DNA from: Algoriphagus aquimarinus
GTDB taxonomy: Bacteria; Bacteroidota; Bacteroidia; Cytophagales; Cyclobacteriaceae
Reading direction: 5' to 3'
NCBI RefSeq assembly: GCF_007997215.1
Contig: NZ_VORW01000009.1
Location: 62,001 to 126,000 of the forward strand
Length of the DNA stretch: 64,000 nt
Shown: in pieces, positions 1 through 9,690 of the stretch
Position numbering within the stretch: the stretch's first letter is position 1
Layout: each line of letters starts with the position of its first letter
The notes under the pieces: model-generated
Databases searched by the model: none
Told to the model about the DNA's origin: nothing
What the model saw: the letters and a program-made list of their open reading frames with translations, nothing else
Translations under genes and position numbers: made by a program

Positions 1-186
1 GATCAAAGAAAGCTCTTCTACACCTTGATCAACCAATTTCTTATCAGCAACAGCAGCGCCTATACCTTTATTGAGAACAATTTTCTCCAACTTAGGCACT
101 TGCATTACTGAAGCATATTGAAATTTCTCTTTCAACGCAGGGACGATTTCGTCCACATATTTTTGCTTGATTCTTGGATTAGCCAT
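1..186 (-). CDS. rplE: 50S ribosomal protein L5 (partial, N-terminal part)
   Basis: The frame starts at an ATG on the minus strand and runs off the left edge, giving about 62 N-terminal residues that begin [10 protein letters not shown] and contain the L5 stretch [13 protein letters not shown]5 binds 5S rRNA in the central protuberance of the large subunit. The start overlaps the last 8 bases of rplX, which implies translational coupling. A GGGGAGG run lies just upstream of the ATG, but those bases also encode the rplX C-terminus, so their role as a ribosome binding site is uncertain. The gene is truncated only by the window edge. Confidence 0.95.
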   Translation of the reverse strand, partial: MANPRIKQKYVDEIVPALKEKFQYASVMQVPKLEKIVLNKGIGAAVADKKLVDQGVEELSLI

Positions 187-523
187 TGATTACCTCCCCA
201 GTTTTCTTAGAGTATCTTACTAATTTACCATTTTCACCTGCTTTGCGACCTGTTCTAGTGGCTTCACCAGTTTTAGGATCTACAAGCTTAAGGTTACTAA
301 TATGCATTGCAGCTTCTTTCTTATCGATTCCACCCTGAGGCTTAGCCGCAGTAGGCTTCACGTGTTTAGTGATCATGTTAAGACCCTCAACGATTGCTCT
401 ACTTTTTTGCTTATCTACAGAAACTACTTTCCCTGTTTTGCCTTTATCATCGCCTGCGATCACTTTTACAGTATCACCGGTTTTGATGTGAAGCTTTGTT
501 TGCTTGTTCATTTTTCTTTCCAT
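179..523 (-). CDS. rplX: 50S ribosomal protein L24
   Basis: This 114-residue protein has the N-terminal KOW motif typical of L24 ([18 protein letters not shown], about residues 14-31). L24 is an assembly-initiating protein that binds the 5' end of 23S rRNA and sits near the peptide exit tunnel. I kept the first ATG (MERKMNK), two bases after the rplN stop; a second ATG four codons downstream is an alternative start. It is embedded in the spc part of the ribosomal operon between rplN and rplE. Confidence 0.95.
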   Translation of the reverse strand: MERKMNKQTKLHIKTGDTVKVIAGDDKGKTGKVVSVDKQKSRAIVEGLNMITKHVKPTAAKPQGGIDKKEAAMHISNLKLVDPKTGEATRTGRKAGENGKLVRYSKKTGEVING

Positions 524-525
524 GA

Positions 526-894
526 TTACAATACTTCAGGGGCCAAAGAAACGATTTTCATGAACTGCTTCTCTCTCAACTCTCTAGCCACTGGGCCAAA
601 GATACGTGTGCCTCTTGGCTCATCATTGTTGTTCAATAACACAGCTGCGTTATCCTCGAAACGAATATAAGAACCGTCTTTTCTTCTTATTTCTTTACGA
701 GTACGCACGATTACCGCTCTTGATACGGTACCTTTTTTCATGCTGCTGGAAGAAAGAGCAGATTTTACTGTCACAACGACTTTGTCGCCGATAGAAGCAT
801 ATCTCTTCTTTGTTCCTCCCAATACGCGGATCACTAATACCTCTTTGGCACCAGAATTATCCGCTACGCTTAGTCTTGATTCTTGCTGGATCAT
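526..894 (-). CDS. rplN: 50S ribosomal protein L14
   Basis: At 122 residues this is the normal length for L14. It begins [18 protein letters not shown], the diagnostic N-terminus of the family, and keeps the basic [16 protein letters not shown] stretch. L14 lies at the subunit interface of the 50S particle and takes part in inter-subunit bridges. It follows rpsQ with a 2-base gap and precedes rplX with a 2-base gap, so the genes are almost certainly co-transcribed and coupled. Confidence 0.98.
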   Translation of the reverse strand: MIQQESRLSVADNSGAKEVLVIRVLGGTKKRYASIGDKVVVTVKSALSSSSMKKGTVSRAVIVRTRKEIRRKDGSYIRFEDNAAVLLNNNDEPRGTRIFGPVARELREKQFMKIVSLAPEVL

Positions 895-896
895 AA

Positions 897-1160
897 TTAC
901 TTAGCCCTTTCAATAATTTCAACTACTCTCCAACGCTTGTTCTTACTCAGCGGACGAGTTTCGCTTATTTTCACGAGGTCACCTGGGTTACACTCGTTGG
1001 TCTCGTCATGAGCCATAAATTTGGTTGTTTTGGTGACAAACTTACCGTAGATAGCGTGCTTTACGCGACGCTCTATCACTACAGTGATGGACTTGTCCAT
1101 CTTGTTGCTAACCACCTTACCAACTCTTTCTTTTCGAAGATTTCTCTCTATCGTAGCCAT
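897..1160 (-). CDS. rpsQ: 30S ribosomal protein S17
   Basis: The 87-residue protein has the S17 OB-fold signature, with [20 protein letters not shown] at residues 14-33 and the later C-terminal [11 protein letters not shown] motif. S17 is a primary 16S rRNA binder needed for early assembly of the 30S body. It lies between rpmC (18-base gap) and rplN in the canonical S10-spc order. Confidence 0.98.
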   Translation of the reverse strand: MATIERNLRKERVGKVVSNKMDKSITVVIERRVKHAIYGKFVTKTTKFMAHDETNECNPGDLVKISETRPLSKNKRWRVVEIIERAK

Positions 1161-1178
1161 ATTCTTTTTGTTAGCTAG

Positions 1179-1361
1179 TTATTTGGCAGCCAATGCAGTC
1201 TTTAATCTTGCGATAAAGCGCTTGGTCTCGCGGATTCTGTTAGGATTCTCTATAGGAGATATCGAGTGCGCAAACCTAAGTTTGGTTAGACTCTCCTGCT
1301 CAGCGACAAGTCGCTCGGCGATTTCACTTACTGAAAGTGAATTGATTTCTGTATTTTTCAT
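1179..1361 (-). CDS. rpmC: 50S ribosomal protein L29
   Basis: This 60-residue protein is a short two-helix L29, with the conserved LRFAHSISPIENPNRIRETKR core at residues 28-48 (quoted only to locate it; the key part is NPNRIRETKR). L29 sits at the exit of the peptide tunnel next to L23, where chaperones and targeting factors dock. It starts 5 bases after the rplP stop, and the order rplP-rpmC-rpsQ is universal in bacteria. Confidence 0.97.
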   Translation of the reverse strand: MKNTEINSLSVSEIAERLVAEQESLTKLRFAHSISPIENPNRIRETKRFIARLKTALAAK

Positions 1362-1366
1362 AGTGC

Positions 1367-1789
1367 TTATAATTCAGCGTAATCTCTACGAACAACAAAT
1401 CTAGTACTTACAGGTAGCTTTTGCTGTGCAAGTCTTAACGCCGCTTGTGCTGTTTCCAGGTTTACACCTGTAGCTTCGAAAAGGATCGTTCCTGGTTTGA
1501 TAACTGCTACCCAATATTCAGGAGCACCTTTACCTTTACCCATACGAACCTCCGCTGGCTTTTTCGTGATAGGCTTGTCAGGAAAAATTCTGATCCAAAC
1601 CTGTCCTTCTCTTTTCATTGCTCTCGTCATTGCGATACGAGCTGCCTCGATCTGACGGGATGTTATCCATCCTGGCTCAAGGGACTTGATGCCAAAGTTG
1701 CCAAAAGAAAGCGTGTGCCCTCTTTGTGCAATGCCTTTGACACGGCCCTTTTGCATTTTCCTATACTTAGTTCTTTTTGGCTGTAACAT
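1367..1789 (-). CDS. rplP: 50S ribosomal protein L16
   Basis: The 140-residue protein begins [16 protein letters not shown] and contains [20 protein letters not shown], the L16 hallmark. L16 organises rRNA around the A-site tRNA and is one of the last proteins to join the 50S subunit. Length and start agree with the family. It lies between rpsC and rpmC, and the basic N-terminus is intact. Confidence 0.98.
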   Translation of the reverse strand: MLQPKRTKYRKMQKGRVKGIAQRGHTLSFGNFGIKSLEPGWITSRQIEAARIAMTRAMKREGQVWIRIFPDKPITKKPAEVRMGKGKGAPEYWVAVIKPGTILFEATGVNLETAQAALRLAQQKLPVSTRFVVRRDYAEL

Positions 1790-1812
1790 GAGTTCTCACT
1801 TATGGGTGAAAA

Positions 1813-2544
1813 TTAGTTATTTCTTTTTCTTCGTCTTGGACCATCGTTTCTCTTAGGGCCTGCATTACGAGCACCCTTTGGCTCATTAGCTGCACCTTGA
1901 TTAGGAGAAAGATCTCTCTTACCGTACACTTCACCTTTGAAAATCCAAACTTTGATTCCGATAAGTCCATAAACCGTAAGGGCTTCTGAAAGTGCGTAAT
2001 CAATATCTGCTCTCAATGTGTGAAGAGGAATTCTTCCTTCTTTGTACATTTCAGAACGGGCCATTTCGGCTCCGCCTAGACGTCCAGAAAGTTTAACTTT
2101 GATTCCTTCCGCTCCCACTCTCATGGATGCTGCAATAGCTTGCTTCATAGCTCTTCTGAAAGAAATTCTTGCTTGAAGCTGCTGAGCGATTGATTCACCT
2201 ACCAATTTCGCATCCAATTCAGGACGCTTGATCTCAAAGATATTAATTTGAATATCCTTATTAGTGATATTCTTAAGCTCTTCTTTCAGTTTATCTACTT
2301 CGGCTCCACCTTTACCAATTACAACACCTGGACGGGCAGTATGTATCGTAAGAGTGATTCTCTTAAGCGTACGCTCAATAATCACCTTAGAAATACCTCC
2401 CTTAGGAATTCTGGCAAGGACGTACTTACGGATCTTTTGATCTTCGTGTAGTTTTTCAGCAAAGTCTTTCCCACCATACCAGTTGGAATCCCAGCCTTTG
2501 ACTACACCAAGTCTAAATCCTATTGGGTTGATCTTTTGTCCCAT
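1813..2544 (-). CDS. rpsC: 30S ribosomal protein S3
   Basis: This 243-residue protein begins [13 protein letters not shown] and carries a type II KH domain with the GKGG loop at about residues 77-80, followed by the S3 C-terminal domain ([11 protein letters not shown], about 154-164). S3 lines the mRNA entry channel with S4 and S5 and contributes to the ribosome's helicase activity. The C-terminus carries an extra Arg/Lys/Asn-rich tail, as is common in Bacteroidota. It lies between rplV and rplP. Confidence 0.98.
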   Translation of the reverse strand: MGQKINPIGFRLGVVKGWDSNWYGGKDFAEKLHEDQKIRKYVLARIPKGGISKVIIERTLKRITLTIHTARPGVVIGKGGAEVDKLKEELKNITNKDIQINIFEIKRPELDAKLVGESIAQQLQARISFRRAMKQAIAASMRVGAEGIKVKLSGRLGGAEMARSEMYKEGRIPLHTLRADIDYALSEALTVYGLIGIKVWIFKGEVYGKRDLSPNQGAANEPKGARNAGPKRNDGPRRRKRNN

Positions 2545-2553
2545 AGTCTGTTC

Positions 2554-2946
2554 TTAATTTGCCTTTTCGTTTGTTTCTACTACATCAGCGGTAACAGACT
2601 GGTCGTTGAATGAATCAACTACTAGGGTTACATGATTTGATCTCTTGCGGATTCTGTGGCCTCTACCTTGAGGAGCTGGTCTTAATCTCTTAAGCATTCT
2701 ACCTTCATCTACCATTAAAGTCTTGATGAAAAGGTCAGCCTCTTCTAATTTGGCATCAGGGTTTTTCGCCTGCCAGTTGGCAACAGCGGAAAGCAACAAC
2801 TTCTCAAGTCGAATAGCTCCATGATTAGGAGTAAACTTCAAAATGGTAAGTGCCATTCCTACTCTCTTGCCTCTGACAAGGTCAGCCACAAGGCGCATCT
2901 TACGCGGAGAGGTAGGTACATTATTTAATTTTGCTAATGCTTCCAT
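2554..2946 (-). CDS. rplV: 50S ribosomal protein L22
   Basis: The 130-residue protein contains [19 protein letters not shown] near the N-terminus and a tunnel-lining hairpin with [19 protein letters not shown] (about residues 87-105). L22 reaches through the peptide exit tunnel; changes in this loop are known to affect macrolide sensitivity, but no such change is evident here. It ends 9 bases before rpsC and starts 2 bases after rpsS. Confidence 0.98.
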   Translation of the reverse strand: MEALAKLNNVPTSPRKMRLVADLVRGKRVGMALTILKFTPNHGAIRLEKLLLSAVANWQAKNPDAKLEEADLFIKTLMVDEGRMLKRLRPAPQGRGHRIRKRSNHVTLVVDSFNDQSVTADVVETNEKAN

Positions 2947-2948
2947 GA

Positions 2949-3227
2949 TTATCTCTTTCCTTTATCTTTTTTGGCAATGTGGCCTCTGAAATTTCTGGTA
3001 GGAGCAAATTCACCTAGCTTATGACCTACCATGTTGTCTGTTACAAATACCGGAATGAATTTATTCCCATTATGCACAGCGAAGGTATGTCCTACGAAAT
3101 CTGGAGAAATCATTGATTTTCTTGACCAAGTCTTGATTACCGATTTCTTTCCTGATTCGTTCTGAGCATCCACTTTCTTCACAAGATGGTGCTCGATATA
3201 AGGACCTTTTTTTAATGAACGTGCCAT
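2949..3227 (-). CDS. rpsS: 30S ribosomal protein S19
   Basis: This 92-residue protein begins [15 protein letters not shown] and includes [20 protein letters not shown], the strongly conserved S19 core. S19 forms a complex with S13 in the head of the 30S subunit near the A and P sites. It is tightly packed between rplB (2-base gap) and rplV (2-base gap), so translational coupling is likely. Confidence 0.98.
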   Translation of the reverse strand: MARSLKKGPYIEHHLVKKVDAQNESGKKSVIKTWSRKSMISPDFVGHTFAVHNGNKFIPVFVTDNMVGHKLGEFAPTRNFRGHIAKKDKGKR

Positions 3228-3229
3228 AA

Positions 3230-4054
3230 TTATTTAGATCTTTTGCTTACGATGAACTTGTTTGAATACTTCTTAGGAGATCTTGTTTTCTTACCTTTAG
3301 ACAATAGACCTTTTCTAGATCTAGGATGTCCTCCAGAAGAACGACCTTCACCACCACCCATTGGGTGATCTACTGGGTTCATCGCAACACCTCTTACACG
3401 AGGTCTTGATCCGAGCCATCTTTTACGACCGGCTTTACCCAATACTACGTTCATGTGATCACCATTGGAAACAGTCCCAACAGTTGCCATACACGTATTT
3501 AGTACAAGTCTCATCTCACCAGACGGAAGTTTTACTGTCACGTATTTCCCATCACGGGCTACGATCTGTGCATAACCTCCAGCACTTCTTACCATTGCGG
3601 CTCCTTTGCCTGGCTTCAATTCCACACAGTGTACAATTGTACCCATTGGAATGTTAGCTACTGGCATTGCGTTACCCACTTCTGGAGCAACGTGCTCACC
3701 GGAAATCACTGTTTGTCCTACTGACAAACCTTCCGGGGCGATAATGTAGGCCTTAGCACCATCTGCATAATATAGTAGAGCAAGACGAGCCGTTCTGTTT
3801 GGATCATACTCGATAGCTTTCACTGTCGCTGGTACACCAAACTTAGTTCTTTTGAAGTCTACGATACGTAGTCTTCTCTTATGACCACCACCGATATTGC
3901 GGACGGTCATTTTGCCTTCATTATTTCGTCCACCTGACTTCTTGATAGGAGCAAGAAGAGATTTTTCCGGCTTCGACGCAGTTATCTCGTCAAATGCTGG
4001 AGCTACTCTGAATCTTGTCCCTGGAGTTACAGGCTTCAACTTTTTAATTGCCAT
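3230..4054 (-). CDS. rplB: 50S ribosomal protein L2
   Basis: At 274 residues this has the normal L2 length. The conserved C-terminal peptide [18 protein letters not shown] (about residues 220-237) contains the histidine implicated in peptidyl-transferase centre function. L2 is one of the primary 23S binders and is needed for subunit association. The C-terminal tail is rich in Lys, Arg and Ser. It lies between rplW (13-base gap) and rpsS. Confidence 0.98.
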   Translation of the reverse strand: MAIKKLKPVTPGTRFRVAPAFDEITASKPEKSLLAPIKKSGGRNNEGKMTVRNIGGGHKRRLRIVDFKRTKFGVPATVKAIEYDPNRTARLALLYYADGAKAYIIAPEGLSVGQTVISGEHVAPEVGNAMPVANIPMGTIVHCVELKPGKGAAMVRSAGGYAQIVARDGKYVTVKLPSGEMRLVLNTCMATVGTVSNGDHMNVVLGKAGRKRWLGSRPRVRGVAMNPVDHPMGGGEGRSSGGHPRSRKGLLSKGKKTRSPKKYSNKFIVSKRSK

Positions 4055-4067
4055 GATATAGATTCAA

Positions 4068-4355
4068 TTAAATTTCTCCGTAAAAATCAATCACTTCACC
4101 ATCGGCTACTTGCACGATTGCTTTCTTAAAAGCGTTGGTAAAGCCTGAAACCACTTTCGCTTTGGTGTATCTAGATTTATGCTTTCCAGCATATCTGATG
4201 GTTCTGATAGAAACCACTTTCACACCAAACGTTTTCTCTACAGCGTGTTTGATTTCTGGTTTCTTCGCAGTTTTTTCCACGATGAATCCATAAACGCCTC
4301 TTTCGTTCATGGCAGAAATCTTTTCTGTAATTAAAGGCTGCTTTAGAATATCCAT
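4068..4355 (-). CDS. rplW: 50S ribosomal protein L23
   Basis: I chose the ATG at 4353-4355 (MDILKQPLITEKI), giving 96 residues, because L23 proteins begin at this KxPxxTEK motif. The longer frame to 4403 would add 16 unrelated residues and overlap the end of rplD. L23 surrounds the tunnel exit and is the docking site for trigger factor and signal recognition particle. Just 4 bases separate it from the rplD stop. Confidence 0.95.
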   Translation of the reverse strand: MDILKQPLITEKISAMNERGVYGFIVEKTAKKPEIKHAVEKTFGVKVVSIRTIRYAGKHKSRYTKAKVVSGFTNAFKKAIVQVADGEVIDFYGEI

Positions 4356-4359
4356 TGTC

Positions 4360-4989
4360 TTATTTCGATAAAATGGTTTCCAACTTACTGATAGAACCTT
4401 CACAGATCACAAGGTGATCAGCATTTAGAACTTGGTAAGTATTTACATCATTTACAGTCACAACTTTTGCCTTTGGCAAGTTTCTGCTGGCTAAGAATAC
4501 GTTAGTATTTTCCTCAGGAAGTACTAGCAACGTCTTCTTATCTCCAAGAGACAAACCGTTAAGCAATGCCATGTAGCTCTTAGTCTTTGGTGCATCTAAA
4601 GTGATGCTTTCCAATACTGACAAGCTGTTCTCTTTCACTTTATAAGCAAGTGCAGATTTTCTGGCTAGTTGTTTTACCTTTTTATTCAATTTGAAAGAAT
4701 AGTCTCTTGGCTGTGGACCAAATACTCTTCCTCCTCCTCGGAATAGTGGCGACTTGATAGATCCAGCACGTGCACTACCAGTGCCCTTTTGCTTTTTGAT
4801 CTTACGAGTAGAACCAGCTATCTCATTTCTTTCTTTAGACTTGTGCGTACCTTGTCTTTGGTTAGCCAAGTACTGCTTGACATCAAGGTATATCGCGTGA
4901 TCGTTAGGAACGATTGCGAAGATCTCATCAGACAAGCTGATTTTTCTACCTGTGTCTTCTCCTTTTTGATTAATTACTGCTAATTCCAT
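4360..4989 (-). CDS. rplD: 50S ribosomal protein L4
   Basis: The 209-residue protein shows the L4 tunnel-loop motif with [20 protein letters not shown] (about residues 65-84) and [15 protein letters not shown] after it. L4 lines the narrowest part of the exit tunnel; in E. coli it also represses its own operon through the S10 leader. Whether that feedback exists here is unknown, but the rplC leader upstream could hold such a site (see the leader entry). Three bases separate it from rplC. Confidence 0.97.
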   Translation of the reverse strand: MELAVINQKGEDTGRKISLSDEIFAIVPNDHAIYLDVKQYLANQRQGTHKSKERNEIAGSTRKIKKQKGTGSARAGSIKSPLFRGGGRVFGPQPRDYSFKLNKKVKQLARKSALAYKVKENSLSVLESITLDAPKTKSYMALLNGLSLGDKKTLLVLPEENTNVFLASRNLPKAKVVTVNDVNTYQVLNADHLVICEGSISKLETILSK

Positions 4990-4992
4990 GGC

Positions 4993-5625
4993 TTACTTCT
5001 CTAGAATAACGAAAGAATTTTTAGGACCAGGTACAGAACCAGAAACCAATAATAGGTTTTTGTCAGCATAGATTTTCAACACTTTAAGGTTGACTACCTT
5101 TACTCTGTCCCCACCAGTTCTACCAGCCATTCTCATTCCTTTGAATACTCTGGATGGCCAAGAACACGCACCAATTGAACCTGGGTGTCTACCTCTGTTA
5201 TGCTGACCGTGAGTTTGTCCACCCACACCAGCAAAACCATGACGCTTTACTACACCCTGGAATCCTTTACCTTTTGAAGTTCCGATAGCATCTATGAAGT
5301 CACCTTCAATAAATACTTCACCAGCCTTCACAGTAGCCCCTAGATTTACCTGGCCTTCAAACTCAACCCGGAAATCTCTGAACTCAACAACTTTGCGCTT
5401 TGGAGTTGTACCAGCCTTTTTAAAATGGCCGATCAATGGTTTAGGCGTATTTTTCTCTTTACGCTCACCATAACCCAACTGCACAGCGTTGTACCCGTCT
5501 GTTTCAACGTTTTTTACTTGCGTCACTACACAAGGACCAGCTTCTATTAGCGTGCATGCGACGTTACGTCCATCGGCACTGAAAATGCTAGTCATTCCTA
5601 CTTTTCTACCTATTATACCAGACAT
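4993..5625 (-). CDS. rplC: 50S ribosomal protein L3
   Basis: The 210-residue protein begins [15 protein letters not shown] and contains [19 protein letters not shown] (about residues 136-154), the loop that reaches toward the peptidyl-transferase centre and holds the glutamine that many bacteria methylate. L3 is one of the assembly initiators of the 50S subunit. It is the first gene of its transcription unit: a consensus Bacteroidota promoter and a structured leader lie directly upstream, and a terminator isolates it from rpsJ. Confidence 0.98.
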   Translation of the reverse strand: MSGIIGRKVGMTSIFSADGRNVACTLIEAGPCVVTQVKNVETDGYNAVQLGYGERKEKNTPKPLIGHFKKAGTTPKRKVVEFRDFRVEFEGQVNLGATVKAGEVFIEGDFIDAIGTSKGKGFQGVVKRHGFAGVGGQTHGQHNRGRHPGSIGACSWPSRVFKGMRMAGRTGGDRVKVVNLKVLKIYADKNLLLVSGSVPGPKNSFVILEK

Positions 5626-5683
5626 CTTTTATAAGATAATATAATCCCCCACATGCATTTAGCTGTCGGGGTCCCCTTTAAAG
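5626..5683 (-). promoter_or_regulatory. Structured leader of the rplC operon
   Basis: The roughly 58-base untranslated leader, measured from the predicted transcription start to the rplC ATG, contains a GGGG-A-CCCC hairpin (5668-5676) and a later GGGGG run (5646-5650). The CCCC at 5668-5671 could pair with either G run, so two mutually exclusive folds are possible. That layout is typical of autoregulated ribosomal-protein leaders. The function is inferred only from these pairings. Confidence 0.35.
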
Positions 5684-5688
5684 GACTG

Positions 5689-5719
5689 CAAAGTTACTGA
5701 AATTAAATTCTGCAACAAA
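5689..5719 (-). promoter_or_regulatory. Bacteroidota-type promoter of the rplC operon
   Basis: Read on the minus strand, TTTG (5716-5719) is followed after 19 bases by TAACTTTG (5689-5696). This exactly fits the Bacteroidota primary-sigma consensus of a -33 TTTG box and a -7 TAnnTTTG box. Transcription should begin near 5683, about 58 bases before the rplC start codon. Confidence 0.75.
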
Positions 5720-5812
5720 TCCGTAATCCTAAATTTTCTATGTAATATGAAATATTTCAATTGTGACTCAGGCATTTATAGCCATAGTCACTCTATAATC
5801 GGGCTCTAGAGC

Positions 5813-5845
5813 AAAAAAAACCTGCTTCGAAAAGCAGGTTTTTTT
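5813..5845 (-). terminator. Rho-independent terminator after rpsJ
   Basis: A CCTGCTT/AAGCAGG stem (5821-5827 with 5832-5838) with a 4-base loop is flanked by A8 on one side and T7 on the other. It is therefore a near-perfect terminator on the minus strand and would also work on the plus strand. It lies 19 bases beyond the rpsJ stop and separates the rpsL-rpsG-fusA-rpsJ unit from the rplC unit. Confidence 0.85.
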
Positions 5846-5863
5846 AATATTAATCCAGTTCGA

Positions 5864-6169
5864 TCAAACTTTGATCTCTACATCAACTCCACTAGGAAGC
5901 TCGATTTTCATCAAAGCATCTACAGTTTTGGAAGAGTTAGAATAGATATCAACCAATCTTTTGTATGTACAAAGTTGGTACTGATCTCTAGCTTTTTTAC
6001 TTACGTGTGGAGACTTCAATACTGTGAATTTCTCCTTTTTAGTAGGCAATGGAATTGGACCTACTACTACTGCACCAGTGGCTTTCACTGCCTTTACAAT
6101 CTTCTCTGATGACTTATCCACCAGGCTGTGATCGTATGATTTTAGTTTTATTCTGATTTTCTGATTCAT
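5864..6169 (-). CDS. rpsJ: 30S ribosomal protein S10
   Basis: The 101-residue protein begins [14 protein letters not shown] and contains [22 protein letters not shown] (key part GPIPLPTK), both diagnostic of S10. S10 sits in the 30S head and, in well-studied bacteria, also acts as the NusE antitermination factor. Here it is the last gene of the str unit behind fusA (12-base gap), and is separated from the rest of the S10 operon by a terminator. Confidence 0.97.
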   Translation of the reverse strand: MNQKIRIKLKSYDHSLVDKSSEKIVKAVKATGAVVVGPIPLPTKKEKFTVLKSPHVSKKARDQYQLCTYKRLVDIYSNSSKTVDALMKIELPSGVDVEIKV

Positions 6170-6181
6170 CGCAAATATTTT

Positions 6182-8305
6182 TTAGTCCTTCTGACCTTTT
6201 ACTGTAGCAATTACACCTTCGGCAATGTTGTTAGGCACTGGCTCGTAGTGAGAGAATGTCAATGAAGCTGTTGCTCTACCAGAGGTAATCGTTCTAAGGT
6301 CAGTAATGTAACCAAACAACTCAGACAATGGTACTGCAGCTCTAACTACGCTAGATGTTCCTTTCGTGTCCATCCCTCTCATCAAACCTCTTCTTCTGTT
6401 CAAATCACCAGTGATAGGACCAGTGTATTCATCTGGAGCAACCACGTCAACAGACATGATTGGTTCAAGTAACATTGGCTTACATCTCTTAGCTGCATCT
6501 CTGAAACCAATTCTAGCTGCCAATTCAAAAGAAAGAGCATCTGAATCGACGTCGTGAAAGGAACCATGGAACAATCTTACCTTCATTGACTCGATAGGAT
6601 AACCTGCCAAAGGACCATTCTTCATGGATTCAGCGAAACCTTTCTGGATAGAAGGGATGAATTCTTTTGGAATCACACCACCTACGATACCATTTACGAA
6701 GTCAAGTCCTGGCTTGATTTCACCAGTTTCAGGATCAGGATCCTTAGGGCCAAGTTCGAATGAGATATCCGCAAATTTACCTTTACCACCGGTTTGCTTC
6801 TTGTAAACCTCTTTGTGTTCGATAGAACCAAATAAAGCTTCTTTGTAAGCAACCTGAGGAGCACCTTGGTTGATTTCAACCTTGAACTCTCTCTTCATTC
6901 TATCAATGATGATGTCTAGGTGAAGCTCACCCATACCTCTCAAGATAGTCTGACCAGTTTCGTGATCTGTATTAACTACAAGTGTAGGATCTTCTTCTAC
7001 AAGTTTGGCGATTGCCATACCAAGTTTATCAACGTCAGCTTGAGTTTTAGGCTCAATAGCGTAACCAATAACTGGCTCAGGGAATACCATTGATTCCAAT
7101 ACTACCTTACGGCTTTCGTCGCAAAGTGTATCACCAGTTTTGATGTCTTTAAAGCCTACCACTGCACCAATATCACCTGCTCTTAGCGCATCGATTTGGT
7201 TTTGCTTGTTGGCATGCATTTGGAAAACTCTAGAGATACGCTCTTTATTTCCAGAACGGCTATTGAATATATAAGAACCAGAATTCAAAATTCCAGAATA
7301 GGCTCTTACAAAACAAAGACGACCTACAAATGGGTCAGTAGCGATTTTGAAAGCAAGCCCTACAAAAGGTTCGGTTTCATCAGGAGAGATTCTTACATCT
7401 ACTTCCTCATCGTCTATATCATGAGCAATGATATCATCCTTATCCATTGGAGAAGGAAGCAATTCCATTACTAGATCAAGCATAGTCTGAACTCCTTTGT
7501 TCTTGAATGAGGATCCACATACCATCGGTACAATCTTCATGTCAATAGTAGCTTTTCTCAAAGCGGAAAGGATCTCATCTGCTGTAATGGATTCAGAATC
7601 CTCGAAGAATTTCTCCATCAATGATTCATCATAATCCGCTACTGCCTCTAATAGATGCTCTCTGTATTCCGCCACTTCCTCTAGCATATCCTCTGGAATA
7701 GGAATCTCTTCGAAAGTCATTCCGAAATCATCCTCATTCCATACGATAGCTCTATTGTTGATCAAATCAACTACACCGCGGAATTTATCTTCTGCACCGA
7801 TAGGAAGTTGCAAAGGAACAGCGTAGCTGCCTAGCATTTCTTTCACCTGCTTACATACTTCCAGGAAGTTTGCACCAGCACGGTCCATTTTGTTTACGAA
7901 GCCAATACGAGCAACTTTATAGTTATCCGCAAGTCTCCAGTTCGTCTCAGACTGAGGCTCAACCCCATCTACAGCACTGAACAAAAACACCAATCCATCG
8001 AGAACACGAAGTGATCTGTTTACCTCAACGGTAAAATCAACGTGACCGGGAGTATCGATGATGTTGATCTGGTATTTTTTCTCTCTGTAATCCCAAAAAA
8101 CGGTAGTTGCAGCAGAAGTAATCGTAATCCCTCTCTCCTGCTCCTGAGCCATCCAGTCCATGGTAGCTGCACCGTCATGTACCTCACCAATTTTGTGAGA
8201 TACGCCTGAGTAAAAAAGTATTCGCTCTGTCGTCGTAGTCTTACCGGCATCAATGTGCGCGGCGATACCAATATTTCTAGTAAGTGTTAAATCTCTTTTA
8301 GCCAT
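6182..8305 (-). CDS. fusA: Translation elongation factor G
   Basis: The 707-residue protein is full-length EF-G, the GTPase that drives tRNA-mRNA translocation and helps RRF recycle ribosomes. G-domain motifs are all present: P-loop AHIDAGKT (16-23), DTPGH (84-88) and NKMD (138-141). Later domains include the [19 protein letters not shown] stretch. It is only 5 bases from the rpsG stop and lies in the classic rpsL-rpsG-fusA order, so this is the housekeeping copy rather than a paralogue. Confidence 0.97.
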   Translation of the reverse strand: MAKRDLTLTRNIGIAAHIDAGKTTTTERILFYSGVSHKIGEVHDGAATMDWMAQEQERGITITSAATTVFWDYREKKYQINIIDTPGHVDFTVEVNRSLRVLDGLVFLFSAVDGVEPQSETNWRLADNYKVARIGFVNKMDRAGANFLEVCKQVKEMLGSYAVPLQLPIGAEDKFRGVVDLINNRAIVWNEDDFGMTFEEIPIPEDMLEEVAEYREHLLEAVADYDESLMEKFFEDSESITADEILSALRKATIDMKIVPMVCGSSFKNKGVQTMLDLVMELLPSPMDKDDIIAHDIDDEEVDVRISPDETEPFVGLAFKIATDPFVGRLCFVRAYSGILNSGSYIFNSRSGNKERISRVFQMHANKQNQIDALRAGDIGAVVGFKDIKTGDTLCDESRKVVLESMVFPEPVIGYAIEPKTQADVDKLGMAIAKLVEEDPTLVVNTDHETGQTILRGMGELHLDIIIDRMKREFKVEINQGAPQVAYKEALFGSIEHKEVYKKQTGGKGKFADISFELGPKDPDPETGEIKPGLDFVNGIVGGVIPKEFIPSIQKGFAESMKNGPLAGYPIESMKVRLFHGSFHDVDSDALSFELAARIGFRDAAKRCKPMLLEPIMSVDVVAPDEYTGPITGDLNRRRGLMRGMDTKGTSSVVRAAVPLSELFGYITDLRTITSGRATASLTFSHYEPVPNNIAEGVIATVKGQKD

Positions 8306-8310
8306 ATTGA

Positions 8311-8778
8311 TTAAAATCTAAAGTGTGAGAATGCTTTGTTGGCTTCAGCCATTCTGTGCGTATCATCTTTCTTCTTCACTCCGGCACCTTCGCCTTTGGA
8401 AGCAGCGATAATTTCGCCAGCAAGTCTGTCCATCATTGTCTTCTCACCTCTTCTTCTGGCGTAGCTGATCATCCATTTAATTCCTAAGGCAATCTTTCTG
8501 TCAGGTCTGACTTCCATTGGAACCTGGAATGTAGCACCACCAACTCTACGACTCTTCACCTCTACGGATGGAGAAATATTGTTTAGCGCTTTTTTCCAAA
8601 CTTCAAGACCATTCTCACCTACTTTGGATTCTACCTTTTCTACTGCGTCGTAGAAAATTCTGTAAGCAATACTCTTCTTCCCATCGACCATTAGATTGTT
8701 CACAAACCTAGTTACTAGGGTGTCATTGAACTTTGGATCAGGAAGAATATATCTCTTCTTTGGTTTCGCTTTTCTCAT
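8311..8778 (-). CDS. rpsG: 30S ribosomal protein S7
   Basis: The 155-residue protein begins [17 protein letters not shown] and contains [15 protein letters not shown] and the [14 protein letters not shown] helix, all typical of S7. S7 nucleates assembly of the 30S head and contacts tRNA in the E site. It is the middle gene of the rpsL-rpsG-fusA string, 18 bases after rpsL. Confidence 0.98.
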   Translation of the reverse strand: MRKAKPKKRYILPDPKFNDTLVTRFVNNLMVDGKKSIAYRIFYDAVEKVESKVGENGLEVWKKALNNISPSVEVKSRRVGGATFQVPMEVRPDRKIALGIKWMISYARRRGEKTMMDRLAGEIIAASKGEGAGVKKKDDTHRMAEANKAFSHFRF

Positions 8779-8796
8779 TTTTTCTAAATGTTTTTA

Positions 8797-9204
8797 TTAT
8801 TTTTTCTTTGCCGGAGCTGCAGCACCTTTGCCTGCCTTCGGTCTTTTAGCACCATACTTAGAGCGACCTTGCTTACGGTCTTTAACTCCTGCGGTATCTA
8901 GTGCACCACGGATGATGTGATATCTCACACCTGGTAGATCTTTCACACGACCACCTCTGATCAAGACGATCGAGTGCTCTTGTAGATTGTGACCTTCTCC
9001 AGGAATGTAAGCATTCACTTCTTTTCCGTTTGTCAATCTCACCCTCGCCACTTTTCTCATTGCAGAGTTTGGCTTCTTAGGGGTTGTAGTGTATACTCTG
9101 GTACAAACTCCTCTTCGCTGTGGACATGCGTCCAGAGCTCTTGATTTAGATTTGGTCTCCAGTGTAGTTCTACCTTTTCGTACTAACTGTTGAATAGTAG
9201 GCAT
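8797..9204 (-). CDS. rpsL: 30S ribosomal protein S12
   Basis: The 135-residue protein begins [12 protein letters not shown] and contains [17 protein letters not shown] and [15 protein letters not shown]12 sits at the decoding centre. The two lysines whose mutation gives streptomycin resistance in other bacteria (in PKKPNSA and in GRVKDLPG) are wild type, so no such resistance is predicted. The C-terminus has an Ala/Lys-rich extension ([11 protein letters not shown]). It is the first gene of the str unit and has a strong consensus promoter upstream. Confidence 0.98.
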   Translation of the reverse strand: MPTIQQLVRKGRTTLETKSKSRALDACPQRRGVCTRVYTTTPKKPNSAMRKVARVRLTNGKEVNAYIPGEGHNLQEHSIVLIRGGRVKDLPGVRYHIIRGALDTAGVKDRKQGRSKYGAKRPKAGKGAAAPAKKK

Positions 9205-9251
9205 TAACTGATAAAATTTAGTTTTCCCGTAAACTGTTAAATTTTGGACTG

Positions 9252-9282
9252 CAAAGGTAATGAAAGTAATAAGAGTAACAAA
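9252..9282 (-). promoter_or_regulatory. Bacteroidota-type promoter of the rpsL (str) operon
   Basis: On the minus strand TTTG (9279-9282) is followed after exactly 19 bases by TACCTTTG (9252-9259), a full match to TTTG-N19-TAnnTTTG. The predicted start of transcription is near 9246, giving a leader of about 40 bases before the rpsL ATG. Confidence 0.75.
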
Positions 9283-9302
9283 GCTAAGCAGTTATATTTT
9301 CT

Positions 9303-9626
9303 CTAGGCTTCTCCTGGGGTTCCGAAACTAATCGGAAACTGAGGTGCTCCGCCTGATTGATTGATTTTTCCGAATGCTGCTTCGTACTTCTCAATATTAT
9401 CTTTCAAAGCTGAAAGCAAGCGCTTCGCATGATCTGGAGTCACGATAATCCGTGACTTTACTTTAGCTTTTGGCACTCCTGGCATCAAGCGAATAAAATC
9501 AATTACAAACTCAGAATTAGAATGTGCGATCATCGCCAAATTGGAATAAACACCTTCTGCCACTTCCTCCGAGAGCTCTACATTGATCTGCTGATCTCCT
9601 TTTTTTTGTCCGTTTTCGTCTTGCAT
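9303..9626 (-). CDS. DUF3467 family protein
   Basis: This 107-residue acidic protein is soluble, with no signal peptide or membrane segment. It matches my knowledge of the DUF3467 family, common in Bacteroidota next to rpoC: NVELSEEVAEGVYSNLAMIAH, NSEFVIDFIRLMPGVPKAKV and SRIIVTPDHAKRLLSAL are its recognisable blocks. The function is unknown. Its start lies 14 bases beyond the T-tract of the rpoC terminator, so it depends on terminator readthrough or on a promoter inside the rpoC 3' end. It ends about 20 bases before the -33 box of the rpsL promoter. Confidence 0.85.
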   Translation of the reverse strand: MQDENGQKKGDQQINVELSEEVAEGVYSNLAMIAHSNSEFVIDFIRLMPGVPKAKVKSRIIVTPDHAKRLLSALKDNIEKYEAAFGKINQSGGAPQFPISFGTPGEA

Positions 9627-9640
9627 GATTGTTATAGATT

Positions 9641-9667
9641 AAAAAAAGGCCTGTTGCGAAACAGGCC
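9641..9667 (-). terminator. Rho-independent terminator after rpoC
   Basis: A 9-bp stem AGGCCTGTT/AACAGGCCT (9647-9655 with 9659-9667) is followed on the minus strand by a T7 tract. It lies 23 bases after the rpoC stop codon and only 14 bases before the ATG of the DUF3467 gene, so it could act as an attenuator for that gene. Confidence 0.85.
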
Positions 9668-9690
9668 TCTTAAATTAATTTACTAGCATA

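Noticed and set aside
184..199. GGGGAGG before rplE as a Shine-Dalgarno site
   Set aside because: The bases also encode the end of rplX and such sites are rarely used in this phylum, so it cannot be distinguished from coincidence.
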